Source: Roseivirga sp. (GTDB lineage: Bacteria; Bacteroidota; Bacteroidia; Cytophagales; Cyclobacteriaceae). From it: a stretch of DNA of 64,000 nucleotides. Positions 52,359 through 62,048 of this stretch are shown in pieces. The number at the start of each line of letters is the position of its first letter. Position 1 is the first letter of the stretch. The stretch spans positions 342,001-406,000 of the forward strand of contig JAGYIY010000001.1 of NCBI GenBank assembly GCA_018402485.1. The letters run 5' to 3'. The translations under genes and the position numbers were made by a program. The notes below the pieces were generated by a model. That model was given only the letters and a program-made list of their open reading frames with translations, had not been told where the DNA came from and did not search any database.

Positions 52359-55358
52359 CTAAACTTGTGCTGCCGATGCCGCTGCTTTAGACCTTGCTGA
52401 TTCTTGCTCTTTGTCGGCGGCTGCTCGCAACGACTTTTTGGTTAAGTCGATAACGGTTGGCGTTGCCACAAAAATAGAAGAATAAGTACCCACAATAATA
52501 CCAATGAGCAAAGCAAAAGAGAAACCTCTCAATACTTCTCCACCAAAAATAAAGAGCACCAAAACCACCACTAGGGTAGTCAAAGATGTAATCAATGTAC
52601 GGCTAATGGTGGCATTAATGGAAGTGTTAAAAGTGCCCATTAAATCTTTTGAACCACGCAATTGCAGCGTTTCCCTGATTCTATCGAATACAACCACCGT
52701 ATCGTTTATGGAATAACCAATGATGGTCAACAACGAAGCGATGAATACCTGATCAATTTCGAAGTTGATTCCGAACCATCCGGCTATTGCGAAAGCCGAA
52801 AGCACAATAAAAGAATCATGCATCAAAGCCACAATGGCACCCAAAGAGAATTGCCATCTTCTAAACCTTATGAGGATGTACAAGAAGATGACAATGATGG
52901 CAATGGAGAACGACTGATAAGACGACCGTTTGATGTCATCGGCTATGGTAGGGAGCACTTTTGAGGTTCCTCCAATGGTGAATTGCCCTTCACCTACCTC
53001 TACGGTTCCATCTACAAATGTTTTTCCGGTAACTTCTGCCAGACCCTCTACCAAGACTTGTTTGACATCATCATCTGCTTCAGCTGAGCCATCGTTTACA
53101 CGATAAGAAGTAGTTACTTTCAAGACGTTGGAAGCGTCATACGTTTTGACTTCTACACCATCCTCAATAAAGGTACTGGAAGCCAAGCCTGTTTTAACAT
53201 CAGAAGCCACCATAGGCTCATCGAATTCAACGACATAAGATCTACCCCCTTGGAAGTCAACACCTAATCTCAACCCATTGGTCAACAAGGCAATGGCTCC
53301 AACGATAATAATCAGTGAAGAAGCCATGTAACCGATTCTTCTTTTGGCCAGAAAATTAAAATTCAGGTTCGTCAACCAATTGTTGGTGAAAGGAGTACTG
53401 AAAGAAATTTTACTATCATTTCCTTTTCTCGACATCCAAGTTAAAATCACGCGGGTGATGAAAACGGCAGAAAAGAATGAACAGATGATACCAATCATTA
53501 ATGTAACGGCAAAACCTTTTACAGGGCCTTGACCAAAAGTAAAAAGGATTACACCCGTCAAAAATGTGGTTACGTTGGCATCAATAATAGAGCTATACGC
53601 CTTTTTGTATCCTGAACTGATGGCCACCAATAAAGATTCGCCTTTCCTGAGTTCCTCTCGAATACGTTCAAAAATCAGAACGTTCGCATCGATAGACATA
53701 CCGATGGTCAAAACAATACCTGCAATTCCGGGTAGCGTAAGCGCCGCACCTAGGTTGGCTAGAATTCCAAGAATGAAGAAGACGTTGAAAATCAAGGCTA
53801 TATTGGCTACCAAACCACCCTTCATGTAATAGAAAACCATAAAAATTACCACCAAGGCTAGCCCTGCCAATACGGAAGAAACACCTTGTCTTTGTGCTTC
53901 TTTACCCAAGGTTGGTCCAATAAAAGCTTGTTCTACAATGCGTGTAGGAGCAGGCAGAGATCCTGCTTTTAAGATATTAGCCAAGTCTGCCGCTTCTTCT
54001 TGCGTAAAGTTCCCTGAAATCTGAGAATTACCACCAGAAATTTCGCCTTGCACATTGGGGGCAGTGTACACATAATTGTCCAAAACGATGGCCACCCTAC
54101 GGTTAATGTTTTGAGCTGTTAAGTTTTTCCATTTTTTGGCACCAATGGTATTCATTTGCATGCTGACCGAGGGGCGTGCCCTTTCATCAAGTGACTCGCG
54201 CGCATCGGTTACCACTTCACCCGTTAAAGGTGCTTCACCACGCCCAGCCTTGATGGCAAAAAGTTGCAACAACTCAGTGTCTTCAGCCGGTTTTACAGCC
54301 CATTTAAAATCAAGATTAGAGGGGATAATGCGCTGAATACGTTCCATCTTTAAGATGGTGTTGATCTTACCCGTATCTGCTAAATTATAGTAAAAACCAC
54401 TAAAAGGACCTTGTTTCTGCAGGGCAAAGAAGGAAGATACATTTTGATCATTTTCTAAACTGGTGGAATCGGCAGCTACACTGTCATCCGTTTGCGCCAA
54501 TTGAGACTCCAAAGAGGTTTGGGCTTCATTTTCGGTGGCTTTTGGGGTTTTGCTGCTCTTCACCTGTTTTTCAAAGCGCAATAATTCCTCGTTCATGCCG
54601 TTCAATGTGGCACTGATTTCATTTTCTTCATACACCTCCCAAAACTCCAGCTTGGCTACGCCTTGTAGGAGTTTACGCACGCGTTCGGGATTATCTACAC
54701 CCGGCAATTCGATTTGAATCCTACTCGTACCCTGTAAACGTTGAATGTTGGGCTGAGAAGTACCAAAACGATCTACGCGGGTTCTTAAGATTTGGAAAGC
54801 ACGATCAATGGCTAAGTCTACTTCTTCGCGAACGATCTCCAATACCTCATCATTGGTAGACTCGAAACTAATTTTTCCGCTATTCGCTGCATTGGCAAAA
54901 ATTCTGCTAAGCTTTCCTTCCGGATTCACCTCATTGTAGGAAGCTTCAAAAAGGTCGACAAAGGGAGCTTGACTGCTGCGCTGCTTCACTTGTGTCATCT
55001 CTAAGGCCTCTCTAAAATCGGGGTTTTGATTGTTGCCCGAAAGACCCAAAAGAATTTCTACCGGCGATACCTCTAAGGTAACATGCATACCTCCTTGCAA
55101 ATCGAGACCTAAATTGAGCTCAATCTCTTTGATTTCTTTATAAGTAAATTCTGCTCCGAACAAATTAAGTACCGGCTCCATCCAAATGGAGTCTAGGTAA
55201 GATTGTTTTTTCTGCTGATCGATGATGCCATTTTCGTCTTTGGCAAAATTCACCGCATCTGCTTGAATACCTCTTGAGAAAAAGGTAATGGACAAATAAT
55301 AGACGCAAAGTGCTGTAACTACTATTGTCAAGAATACAATGGTGTTCTTGTTTTTCAT
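52359..55358 (-). CDS. secDF: Protein-export membrane protein SecD/SecF fusion
   Basis: A 999-residue fused SecDF, part of the Sec translocon's proton-driven pulling apparatus. The SecD half has LGLDLQGGMHV and six helices beginning around residue 500 (GMSIDANVLIFERIREE). The SecF half begins near 700 with LGVDFQGG and repeats the helix set (INDTVVVFDRIRE). The fusion is normal for Bacteroidota. It ends the operon that starts with the DHH phosphoesterase, or is separately promoted. Confidence 0.96.
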   Translation of the reverse strand: MKNKNTIVFLTIVVTALCVYYLSITFFSRGIQADAVNFAKDENGIIDQQKKQSYLDSIWMEPVLNLFGAEFTYKEIKEIELNLGLDLQGGMHVTLEVSPVEILLGLSGNNQNPDFREALEMTQVKQRSSQAPFVDLFEASYNEVNPEGKLSRIFANAANSGKISFESTNDEVLEIVREEVDLAIDRAFQILRTRVDRFGTSQPNIQRLQGTSRIQIELPGVDNPERVRKLLQGVAKLEFWEVYEENEISATLNGMNEELLRFEKQVKSSKTPKATENEAQTSLESQLAQTDDSVAADSTSLENDQNVSSFFALQKQGPFSGFYYNLADTGKINTILKMERIQRIIPSNLDFKWAVKPAEDTELLQLFAIKAGRGEAPLTGEVVTDARESLDERARPSVSMQMNTIGAKKWKNLTAQNINRRVAIVLDNYVYTAPNVQGEISGGNSQISGNFTQEEAADLANILKAGSLPAPTRIVEQAFIGPTLGKEAQRQGVSSVLAGLALVVIFMVFYYMKGGLVANIALIFNVFFILGILANLGAALTLPGIAGIVLTIGMSIDANVLIFERIREELRKGESLLVAISSGYKKAYSSIIDANVTTFLTGVILFTFGQGPVKGFAVTLMIGIICSFFSAVFITRVILTWMSRKGNDSKISFSTPFTNNWLTNLNFNFLAKRRIGYMASSLIIIVGAIALLTNGLRLGVDFQGGRSYVVEFDEPMVASDVKTGLASSTFIEDGVEVKTYDASNVLKVTTSYRVNDGSAEADDDVKQVLVEGLAEVTGKTFVDGTVEVGEGQFTIGGTSKVLPTIADDIKRSSYQSFSIAIIVIFLYILIRFRRWQFSLGAIVALMHDSFIVLSAFAIAGWFGINFEIDQVFIASLLTIIGYSINDTVVVFDRIRETLQLRGSKDLMGTFNTSINATISRTLITSLTTLVVVLVLFIFGGEVLRGFSFALLIGIIVGTYSSIFVATPTVIDLTKKSLRAAADKEQESARSKAAASAAQV

Positions 55359-55432
55359 GTGTAAAATGTAATAAGGGTTTTTAATTTTTTTTCTGGAGGA
55401 CGTTCCTCCATCAGGCGAGGCAAAAAGGCCTG

Positions 55433-55798
55433 CTAGGGTGCGTTTACAGATATGATTTTCCGAAACAAGGTTCGGTAATAAGATTGCGTTGAGGGTTTAA
55501 CTTCTTCAATAATTTGCGGTTTTGGCAAGGTTTGATAATTAATGTCTATCAAACCTATGGGTTCTATGCCATCTAAAGAAACCGCTGAAGCAGGCAAGAA
55601 GGCCTGATATGCCTCGAAAAGGCCCATTTCTTCTTCCTTTTCATCCTCCTCATCGTGGTGGCTTTGTTCTTGCTGAGATTTGATTTGCTCGCAATAGGAA
55701 GACACCAAACTTTTAGACACAACAAAAACAGCCACGGCTAAACCCAATAAAAATATGAGGCTCCGCTGCAATTTGTTATGTGATGTTTGTTTTTCCAT
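55433..55798 (-). CDS. Single-pass membrane protein of unknown function
   Basis: A 121-residue protein with one N-terminal membrane helix (LIFLLGLAVAVFVV), an acidic stretch (HHDEEDEKEEEMG) and a hydrophilic tail. The acidic and histidine-rich run could bind metal, but that is a guess. Lies 34 bases after udk on the same strand. Confidence 0.65.
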   Translation of the reverse strand: MEKQTSHNKLQRSLIFLLGLAVAVFVVSKSLVSSYCEQIKSQQEQSHHDEEDEKEEEMGLFEAYQAFLPASAVSLDGIEPIGLIDINYQTLPKPQIIEEVKPSTQSYYRTLFRKIISVNAP

Positions 55799-55832
55799 GG
55801 AATGCGCAAATGTAATAAATGCTAAAGAAAAA

Positions 55833-56465
55833 TCAGCAGTCGCCCCTTAATTTTGAATAAACCAATGCTTCAATCACTTGTAAAGCTTTCCTGAAGTCTT
55901 TGTTGTTGGGTACTATGATGTCTGCATCTTCTTTATAGGGTTCTATGTATTTGTGGTAGGAGGGCATGATATGATTTTCGTATTTATACAGCACATCATC
56001 GGCATCATAGCCTCGCTCTTCCTTATCTCTTTTCAACCTGCGCTGAAGCTTGATGTAGTCCTTTGCGTCTATAAAAATTTTCAGATCCAATAAGTCTGCA
56101 ATCTTTTGGTAATGAAATATAAAAATACCTTCGACCAAAATCACCGGAGCAGGTTTTTTCACAATGAGTTTAGGCTCCTTATTCGGATTATTAAAGGTAT
56201 ACTCATGCTTTTCTATCGGTTTACCTTCGCTAAGTGCTTTGAGATCGCTGGCAAAATGCTCATAATCAATAGACTCAGGTCGATCGAAGTTATGTTGACC
56301 GTTTTTATCCACCAACTGAAAATCACGGGGCATGTAGTAATCATCTTGGGCAATACAAGTAACGTTTCCATCCTTAAAAACTTCTTTTAAATAATTTAAG
56401 AACCTTGTTTTCCCGGAGCCACTTCCACCTGTAACACCAATGATGTAGGGTTTTATCGTACTCAT
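55833..56465 (-). CDS. udk: Uridine kinase
   Basis: A 210-residue kinase phosphorylating uridine and cytidine. P-loop GVTGGSGSGKTRFLN, substrate segment HNFDRPESIDYEHF, and IVEGIFIFH of the Walker B region are as expected. 13 bases after rdgB, so likely co-transcribed. Confidence 0.92.
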   Translation of the reverse strand: MSTIKPYIIGVTGGSGSGKTRFLNYLKEVFKDGNVTCIAQDDYYMPRDFQLVDKNGQHNFDRPESIDYEHFASDLKALSEGKPIEKHEYTFNNPNKEPKLIVKKPAPVILVEGIFIFHYQKIADLLDLKIFIDAKDYIKLQRRLKRDKEERGYDADDVLYKYENHIMPSYHKYIEPYKEDADIIVPNNKDFRKALQVIEALVYSKLRGDC

Positions 56466-56478
56466 TTTTTCTTGTCTT

Positions 56479-57063
56479 CTAAACTTGTGGCGAATTTAAA
56501 CAATGCACCCAATTTTCAAGTGCTCTCTTTCGGTGACTGATCGTATTCTTTTCAGTAGCAGATAGCTCGGCAAAGGTTCGATCATATCCTTTCGGCATAA
56601 AAATGGGATCGTAACCAAAACCATCTGCCCCCCGCACCACTTTTGTAATGTTTCCTTCAACAGTCCCTTCAAAAGACTGCTGTTTTCCCTCTCCATCGAT
56701 GTAAGCGATAACAGATTTAAATCGCGCTTGGCGGTTCTGGTGGTCTTTCATTTGCTTTAACACCAGATCAATATTGGCCTGAGCATCCCGCGTGCCTGCA
56801 TAATGCGCAGAGTGAACTCCGGGTTTTCCGTCTAAAACTTCAATTTCCAATCCCGAATCATCTGCAATAACAGGCATTTGCAACCGACTAAACACAAATT
56901 GTGCCTTGGCCAACGCGTTCTCTTCAATGGTTTCGTAGGGTTCCGGAATTTCGGTGGTGAAGTTTAGGTCATTAAGACTCAATAACTCAAACCTTCCAGC
57001 CAAAATGGCACGGACTTCTTCCAGTTTGTGCGCATTATTTGTAGCAAAGCAAATACTTTTCAT
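56479..57063 (-). CDS. rdgB: XTP/dITP diphosphatase
   Basis: A 194-residue house-cleaning pyrophosphatase of the RdgB/HAM1 family that removes non-canonical purine triphosphates. The conserved parts are FATNNAHKLEEVR, ADDSGLEIEVL, and FGYDPIF with HRKRALE. ATG 57063 is used over GTG 57075. Confidence 0.94.
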   Translation of the reverse strand: MKSICFATNNAHKLEEVRAILAGRFELLSLNDLNFTTEIPEPYETIEENALAKAQFVFSRLQMPVIADDSGLEIEVLDGKPGVHSAHYAGTRDAQANIDLVLKQMKDHQNRQARFKSVIAYIDGEGKQQSFEGTVEGNITKVVRGADGFGYDPIFMPKGYDRTFAELSATEKNTISHRKRALENWVHCLNSPQV

Positions 57064-57077
57064 GGGGTCTACCACTC

Positions 57078-57557
57078 CTAACGAATATCAACTACCTCCA
57101 CATCGAATGCCACTACTGAATTAGGTGGAATAACCCCTTGCCTTCGCGATCCCCATGCAAACTGGGAAGGAATTAAAATGGTAGCACTAGTTCCTTCTTT
57201 AAAATGCTCAAAGGCAATATCCCAACCCCTGACAACATCACCCAAACCTAATACAAACTCGAAAGTTGATCCGGATTCTTCGGAAGTATCAAATTCAGTT
57301 CCGTCCAAGAGGTAACCCGTGAAATGAGTGAATACTGAATTGCCAATTTCGGCATTTGGGCCTGTGCCTTCTTGGTGAATAACATAACGAACACCGCTAG
57401 GCTCAATCACCTGCGCTTCCAAATTATTCTCAGCCAAATAATTTTCAATTAACGCAATATCTACTCTCAGCTGCTCATCCTCACTGAATACATCTTCAGA
57501 AGTGCAAGAGACCAGCCAAATGAAAACCAATGCATATAGAACTCCCTGTTTTTTCAT
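57078..57557 (-). CDS. FKBP-type peptidyl-prolyl isomerase lipoprotein
   Basis: A 159-residue lipoprotein (lipobox WLVSCTS). The FKBP domain covers about 65-158 (GYLLDGTEFDTSEESG, VRGWDIAFEHFKEG, FAWGSRRQGVIPPNSVVAFD). Envelope-located PPIases assist folding of exported proteins. Follows the two-domain FKBP protein by 9 bases. Confidence 0.9.
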   Translation of the reverse strand: MKKQGVLYALVFIWLVSCTSEDVFSEDEQLRVDIALIENYLAENNLEAQVIEPSGVRYVIHQEGTGPNAEIGNSVFTHFTGYLLDGTEFDTSEESGSTFEFVLGLGDVVRGWDIAFEHFKEGTSATILIPSQFAWGSRRQGVIPPNSVVAFDVEVVDIR

Positions 57558-57566
57558 ACCTAACCA

Positions 57567-58442
57567 TTAAAAATTAACGACTTCTACATCAAAAATTAAA
57601 ACGGTATTTGGGGCAATTAAATTGCCAAAACCACGATTTCCATAGCCGTAAACAGAAGGTATGTAGAGTGTTCCCTTCCCGCCCTTATCGACTTGAGGAA
57701 TACCGATGTTCCAACCCTGAATGATTCCTCCACCACCTAAGGTGAATCCCAAAGGCTCGTAAGTCCTTTGCTCATTGTAAAGGTTATTTTGTTTGGCAAT
57801 GTCTTCAAAACTGGTGTCAATCACACGTCCATCTAGGGTCCGCAGGGTGTAATTTACCTTCACATTACTGCCTTCTTCCGGATAAGCTCCATTGCCTTTT
57901 CTTTCGATGACATAATATAAGCCCTCTTCCGTTTGTTCCGCTTCAATGCCTTCTTCTGCCAGGTAGGCTTCAATGACTGTTTTGTCTATTTCAAGCTGCT
58001 CTGCCCTGATATTTTCCAATACCGTACCTTCATTTTCTATTTCCAAAACCCGTACATTCCAAACTACGGTTTCATTACTGTCTAGGGTCTCTCCTATGGG
58101 AAAGTTGGTAATTTCAGCATAATCTCCCAGGCTCATTTCGATTTGACAACTATCTCCTTCACCAAAAGCCAAAAATGCTTCGCTCAAATTGGGTGGAACA
58201 CTTGTTCTGGGGTTCAAATAGTTGCCCACAGGATCGAGATTAGAGTAAAGCACGGAGTCTTTCCACTGATGCGTCATGATGAGTTTCATCACTTCCCCGT
58301 CAGCTGCTTTATCGCCCTCAGCGTTGTCTACAATTCTGTATCTAAGACCAGAGTCTAATTGAACAAATTCTGCTTCTTGATTACAAGCTGCAAAGCCCAT
58401 TAAGATTACGGCCAAAAGCCCTACTTTCTTTATGTTTCTCAT
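57567..58442 (-). CDS. FKBP-type PPIase lipoprotein with a second degenerate FKBP domain
   Basis: A 291-residue lipoprotein (lipobox FAACNQ). The N-terminal half resembles an FKBP fold with poor active-site conservation; the C-terminal half (about 190-291: VKVNYTLRTLDGRVIDTS, GWNIGIPQV, YGNRGFGNLIAPNTVLIFD) is a typical FKBP. ATG 58442 overlaps the DHH stop in ATGA, giving translational coupling. A GTG-type longer start at 58454 is less likely. Confidence 0.87.
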   Translation of the reverse strand: MRNIKKVGLLAVILMGFAACNQEAEFVQLDSGLRYRIVDNAEGDKAADGEVMKLIMTHQWKDSVLYSNLDPVGNYLNPRTSVPPNLSEAFLAFGEGDSCQIEMSLGDYAEITNFPIGETLDSNETVVWNVRVLEIENEGTVLENIRAEQLEIDKTVIEAYLAEEGIEAEQTEEGLYYVIERKGNGAYPEEGSNVKVNYTLRTLDGRVIDTSFEDIAKQNNLYNEQRTYEPLGFTLGGGGIIQGWNIGIPQVDKGGKGTLYIPSVYGYGNRGFGNLIAPNTVLIFDVEVVNF

Positions 58443-59464
58443 ACTTTTTCGCATTCTTCTTCTAATTGATTTTTATAGGATTTGATTGCCTCTAAAAAGA
58501 GTTTTATTGTCTCCTCCAGACTCATATCTACTTTTCCACCGGCCGCGTTTTTATGACCACCCCCATTGAAAAACTGTGTTGCCATTTGGTTTGCCGGAAA
58601 GTCACCAATAGACCGTAAGGACAATTTCACACCTCCGTCGGCTTCTTTGAAAAGAACAGCTAATGTAATTCCTTCTATGGACAAAGCATAATTTACAAGC
58701 CCTTCTGAATCACCGGTTTTGGTATTAAATTTTTTTTGATCGGCATCGCTGATGGCAAAGTAGGCCACTTTGAGTTCTGGTAAGACAACAAGTTTTTCAC
58801 TCAAGGCGTAGCCGATGAATTTCAGACGTTCGTGGGAATTTTTGTCGTAAATATTTTTTGATACCTGAGCATTATTTGCTCCTTTTTCGATGAGTTGAGC
58901 TACAATTTCATGCACATTTTTTGTGGTATTAGGATGTCTGAAGCCGCCAGTATCGGTCATAATGCCTGCGTACAGACAATCGGCAATATCGGCATCGATG
59001 GCCGACTCATCGCCCAAGGCCAAAATTAACTCGTAGCATAGTTCACAAGTAGCGGCAGCTTTTGTGCTCCAATACTGAAAATCTGCAAAATCCTCTGGTT
59101 CTAAGTGATGGTCTACATTTACTTTGTAGGCCACGGCAGCACGTACCATTTCTCCGAGGTCATTGATGCGACTTAAGACGGAGAAATCGAGGGCAAAAAT
59201 CACCTCTGCCTCGTTGATGAACTCTTGGCACTGCTGTTTGGTCTCATTCGCATAAACCAATACACCATCATTGCCCTTCATCCAGTGCAAGAATTCTGGG
59301 TATTCTGAAGGGGTAATCACTTGAACGCTATGTCCTTTCTTCCGCAGGTAGTTGGCCATGGCCAAAGACGAGCCCAATGCATCGGCATCTGGCTTGTGGT
59401 GCGTAGTAATAACAACTTTGCGGGCTTGGCTGAGTTTTTCTTTTAGAGGCCTTGTATCGTGCAT
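58439..59464 (-). CDS. DHH-family phosphoesterase, NrnA-like
   Basis: A 341-residue bifunctional oligoribonuclease/PAP phosphatase-like protein. DHH motifs are THHKPDADALGSSLA, YKVNVDHHLEP and the DHHA1 GGGHKNAAGG at the end. ATG 59464 (MHDTRPLKEKL) is the natural start. Degrades 2-5 nt RNA or 3'-phosphoadenosine phosphate in characterised relatives. Confidence 0.87.
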   Translation of the reverse strand: MHDTRPLKEKLSQARKVVITTHHKPDADALGSSLAMANYLRKKGHSVQVITPSEYPEFLHWMKGNDGVLVYANETKQQCQEFINEAEVIFALDFSVLSRINDLGEMVRAAVAYKVNVDHHLEPEDFADFQYWSTKAAATCELCYELILALGDESAIDADIADCLYAGIMTDTGGFRHPNTTKNVHEIVAQLIEKGANNAQVSKNIYDKNSHERLKFIGYALSEKLVVLPELKVAYFAISDADQKKFNTKTGDSEGLVNYALSIEGITLAVLFKEADGGVKLSLRSIGDFPANQMATQFFNGGGHKNAAGGKVDMSLEETIKLFLEAIKSYKNQLEEECEKV

Positions 59465-59651
59465 GACAACGAAATGACTCGCGAGTCTTTTTGAAGAAGG
59501 CAAAGTTGAAAAGAAACTATTTAGGAAACAATGTTAGCCCTCGAATATGTAGGCCAAGAAATGTTAAAAGAAATGAAATCGGGGGAATGGATTTAAAATA
59601 TAATTCTAATTTTGCAGGCGAATTTGAACCATTATTTACAAAAAACAGGAT

Positions 59652-60071
59652 ATGGCAGGAAAGAGAACATTTACCATGATTAAACCCGATGCAGTAGCAG
59701 ACGGCAATATGGGCGCAATTTTAAGCATGATTGAAAAGGCAGGCTTCAAAGTAATTGCAATGAAGTACACCCAACTTAGCCAAGCTCAGGCAGGAAAATT
59801 TTACGAAGTTCATAAGGAAAGACCATTTTATGGGGAATTGGTAGATTACATGTCTTCCGGACCCATTGTAGCGGCTATTTTAGAAAAGGACAATGCCGTA
59901 GAAGATTTTAGAACTTTGATTGGAGCAACCAACCCTGCAGATGCAGCAGAAGGAACCATCCGTAAGCTATATGCCAAATCCATAGGTGAAAATGCGGTAC
60001 ACGGCTCTGACTCTGACGAGAATGCGGCCATAGAAGGCAATTTCTACTTTTCGGAATGTGAGCGTTTTTAA
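59652..60071 (+). CDS. ndk: Nucleoside-diphosphate kinase
   Basis: A 139-residue NDK. The phosphate-accepting His is in [14 protein letters not shown]; the N-terminal [11 protein letters not shown] and [14 protein letters not shown] are intact. Balances NTP pools. Divergent from the DHH gene. Confidence 0.95.
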   Translation: MAGKRTFTMIKPDAVADGNMGAILSMIEKAGFKVIAMKYTQLSQAQAGKFYEVHKERPFYGELVDYMSSGPIVAAILEKDNAVEDFRTLIGATNPADAAEGTIRKLYAKSIGENAVHGSDSDENAAIEGNFYFSECERF

Positions 60072-60092
60072 GATTTGAAAACCAACGTATTT

Positions 60093-60128
60093 AAGCCCTC
60101 AACCTTGTGTTGTAGGGCTTTTTTTTGG
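60093..60128 (+). terminator. Intrinsic terminator of ndk
   Basis: AAGCCCT (60093-60099) pairs with AGGGCTT (60114-60120), the stem extending to CAAC/GTTG, then a run of eight T. It overlaps the last bases of the convergent membrane protein gene (stop at 60099). Confidence 0.8.
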
Positions 60129-61148
60129 TCTCAACCACCGAGGCAGTAGAATGATACCGATCATAAGGTAGGGGTAATAGGTAGCCAGTCGCCAAATTAG
60201 GCTAGCAATAAAGGTGTATTGCCCTCCATATTCCAGATAAAAAATGGGGAAGATCAATTCTGCTATTCCGGCATTTCCAGGACTTGGAGAAACAAGCATG
60301 ACCACCCACATGACCACATGACGACCTACCATTAAAAAATGCTCTGACAGACTAAGGGGTACAAAACCATTTAAAATGATGCTGACCAAAAAGTATTTGA
60401 GAGACCAAACGCCATAAGATAATACCACCAGGACTACCCAATACTTTACTCCTCTTCCTTTCAATACTTCCGAAGCTAAAATCAGCTCGTTACTTTGTTT
60501 TTCTACCGCACCTTTCCATTTTTTCAAGAAGGAAACAGACATGATACTGAGTTGAATTTTTCGGATGGTTTTTGGAAACCAGAAAACAGAAGAAAAAATA
60601 AGCACGGTATAAAAGATAATCATGCCATAGCTGAACCAAAACAATGCACTCACACCCTCTCCCAAGAGGTCTGCAGCCTCTTGCGCAGGCGGAAAAACAG
60701 CCCCTTGAGAGAAAAAGATGGCCAATGGAGCTGCTGTAATGAAGAAGATATTATCTAGGCCGGCCAACATAAGGGTGAAAGCGACTGCTTTGCCAAAAGA
60801 CTGCCCCTCCTTGTATATGATGAACAAAAGTACTGTGGCCGCTCCCACAACCGGAGGTATTACAGCAATGGCAAACTCCCATAAAAGAATGACCCGCAAT
60901 GCTGAAGCCCAAGGCCATTGTAAATGACTCAAAAAGCGAAAGCGAAAAGCATTGAGTAGATCCTTTGCCCCCAATACGAGTAGCAGAAGCAAAACATGCA
61001 AAAGTTGAAAATCGCCAAAGAGACGCAGACGCTCCGCATTTAACTGATCATCTTGGTAGGCTACCACAAATACCACAAGCAAACCAAGGATAATGGGGAA
61101 AATAATACGGCTGGGCTTTAGCACTTTGAGTGCTTTTTCCTGTTCCAT
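60099..61148 (-). CDS. Lysylphosphatidylglycerol synthase-like membrane protein (UPF0104)
   Basis: A 349-residue protein with about 8-9 membrane helices resembling the UPF0104/AglD-type transmembrane domain (KYFLVSIILNGFVPLSLSEHF and VSPSPGNAGIAELIFP). The motif SPSPGNAG is typical of the family. Role in lipid or glycan transfer is inferred. 1 base after scpA, so co-transcribed. Confidence 0.8.
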   Translation of the reverse strand: MEQEKALKVLKPSRIIFPIILGLLVVFVVAYQDDQLNAERLRLFGDFQLLHVLLLLLVLGAKDLLNAFRFRFLSHLQWPWASALRVILLWEFAIAVIPPVVGAATVLLFIIYKEGQSFGKAVAFTLMLAGLDNIFFITAAPLAIFFSQGAVFPPAQEAADLLGEGVSALFWFSYGMIIFYTVLIFSSVFWFPKTIRKIQLSIMSVSFLKKWKGAVEKQSNELILASEVLKGRGVKYWVVLVVLSYGVWSLKYFLVSIILNGFVPLSLSEHFLMVGRHVVMWVVMLVSPSPGNAGIAELIFPIFYLEYGGQYTFIASLIWRLATYYPYLMIGIILLPRWLRPKKSPTTQG

Positions 61149-61149
61149 A

Positions 61150-61902
61150 CTATTCTGGTACTAAGTCCCCTTCAACTTTTTCGATCCAGAAATTATTAAA
61201 TCCTTCCCCCAAATGCATGGTAATTTCCCCCATCTGTAACAGATCAAGAATAGACAAAAAATTAAAAATTACAGCAATTTTGGTGGGTTCAAGTGAAATG
61301 AGTTGGGAAAAGGATAGTTGCTCGTTGGTTTTTAATTGCTTCAAAATAAAAAGGCGCTTTTCAGCCATTGTGTAAGGAAACTGAACAACTTCATGTTTGG
61401 GCTTATTCTGCTCATAGGCGTAACGGCTCATGATTTTTCCAAACACCTTAAGCAGTTTATACAAATCCACATCTTGCAATTCAGCCTCCACATTGTTGAT
61501 TTCAGATAGCTTTTTGATTTCCTTTAATACATTCCCTCTGCGGAACTTTAGCGCACGCTCCTCTTCCATTCGACTGAGTTCTGCAATCACAGATTTGTAC
61601 TTTTTATATTCCAACAAATGTCGAACAAGCTCCTCTCTCGGATCTATCTCATTGCCCTCCTCATCTGTTACAGGGCGTGGCAGCAGCATCTTAGATTTGA
61701 TGCGCATGAGTGTAGCAGCCACCAGAATGAACTCACTGGCCACGTCTACATTCATTTCTTCTAACTGATGGAGGTAATCTAAAAAATCATTGGTAATGGT
61801 GTGAATAGGTATATCGTGGATATCAAGCTCATCTCTTTTGATAAAAAAGAGTAACAGGTCGAAAGGTCCCTCAAAAAGTGGTAATTTGATTTCGAAACTC
61901 AC
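61150..61902 (-). CDS. scpA: Segregation and condensation protein A
   Basis: A 250-residue kleisin that links SMC and ScpB in chromosome condensation. The N-terminus FEIKLPLFEGPFDLLLFFIKRDELDIHD is diagnostic. Its C-terminal winged helix (IAVIFNFLSILDLLQMGEI) contacts SMC. No ScpB is in this window. Confidence 0.93.
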   Translation of the reverse strand: MSFEIKLPLFEGPFDLLLFFIKRDELDIHDIPIHTITNDFLDYLHQLEEMNVDVASEFILVAATLMRIKSKMLLPRPVTDEEGNEIDPREELVRHLLEYKKYKSVIAELSRMEEERALKFRRGNVLKEIKKLSEINNVEAELQDVDLYKLLKVFGKIMSRYAYEQNKPKHEVVQFPYTMAEKRLFILKQLKTNEQLSFSQLISLEPTKIAVIFNFLSILDLLQMGEITMHLGEGFNNFWIEKVEGDLVPE

Positions 61903-62048
61903 GTCGTTAAAGTCTTTGTGATCAAAGATATAGAGATTGAAAGAATCGCAAGGTGGATGCCGAAAATATTTTTACTTTTGTAAGATGTTGAAGAAACAGA
62001 AAAACAATTTAAAACTGTTCAAGTTTAATCAACATCATAAGCAATGAT

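Noticed and set aside
52359-55358. SecDF fusion as a novelty
   Set aside because: Fused SecDF is standard in Bacteroidota.
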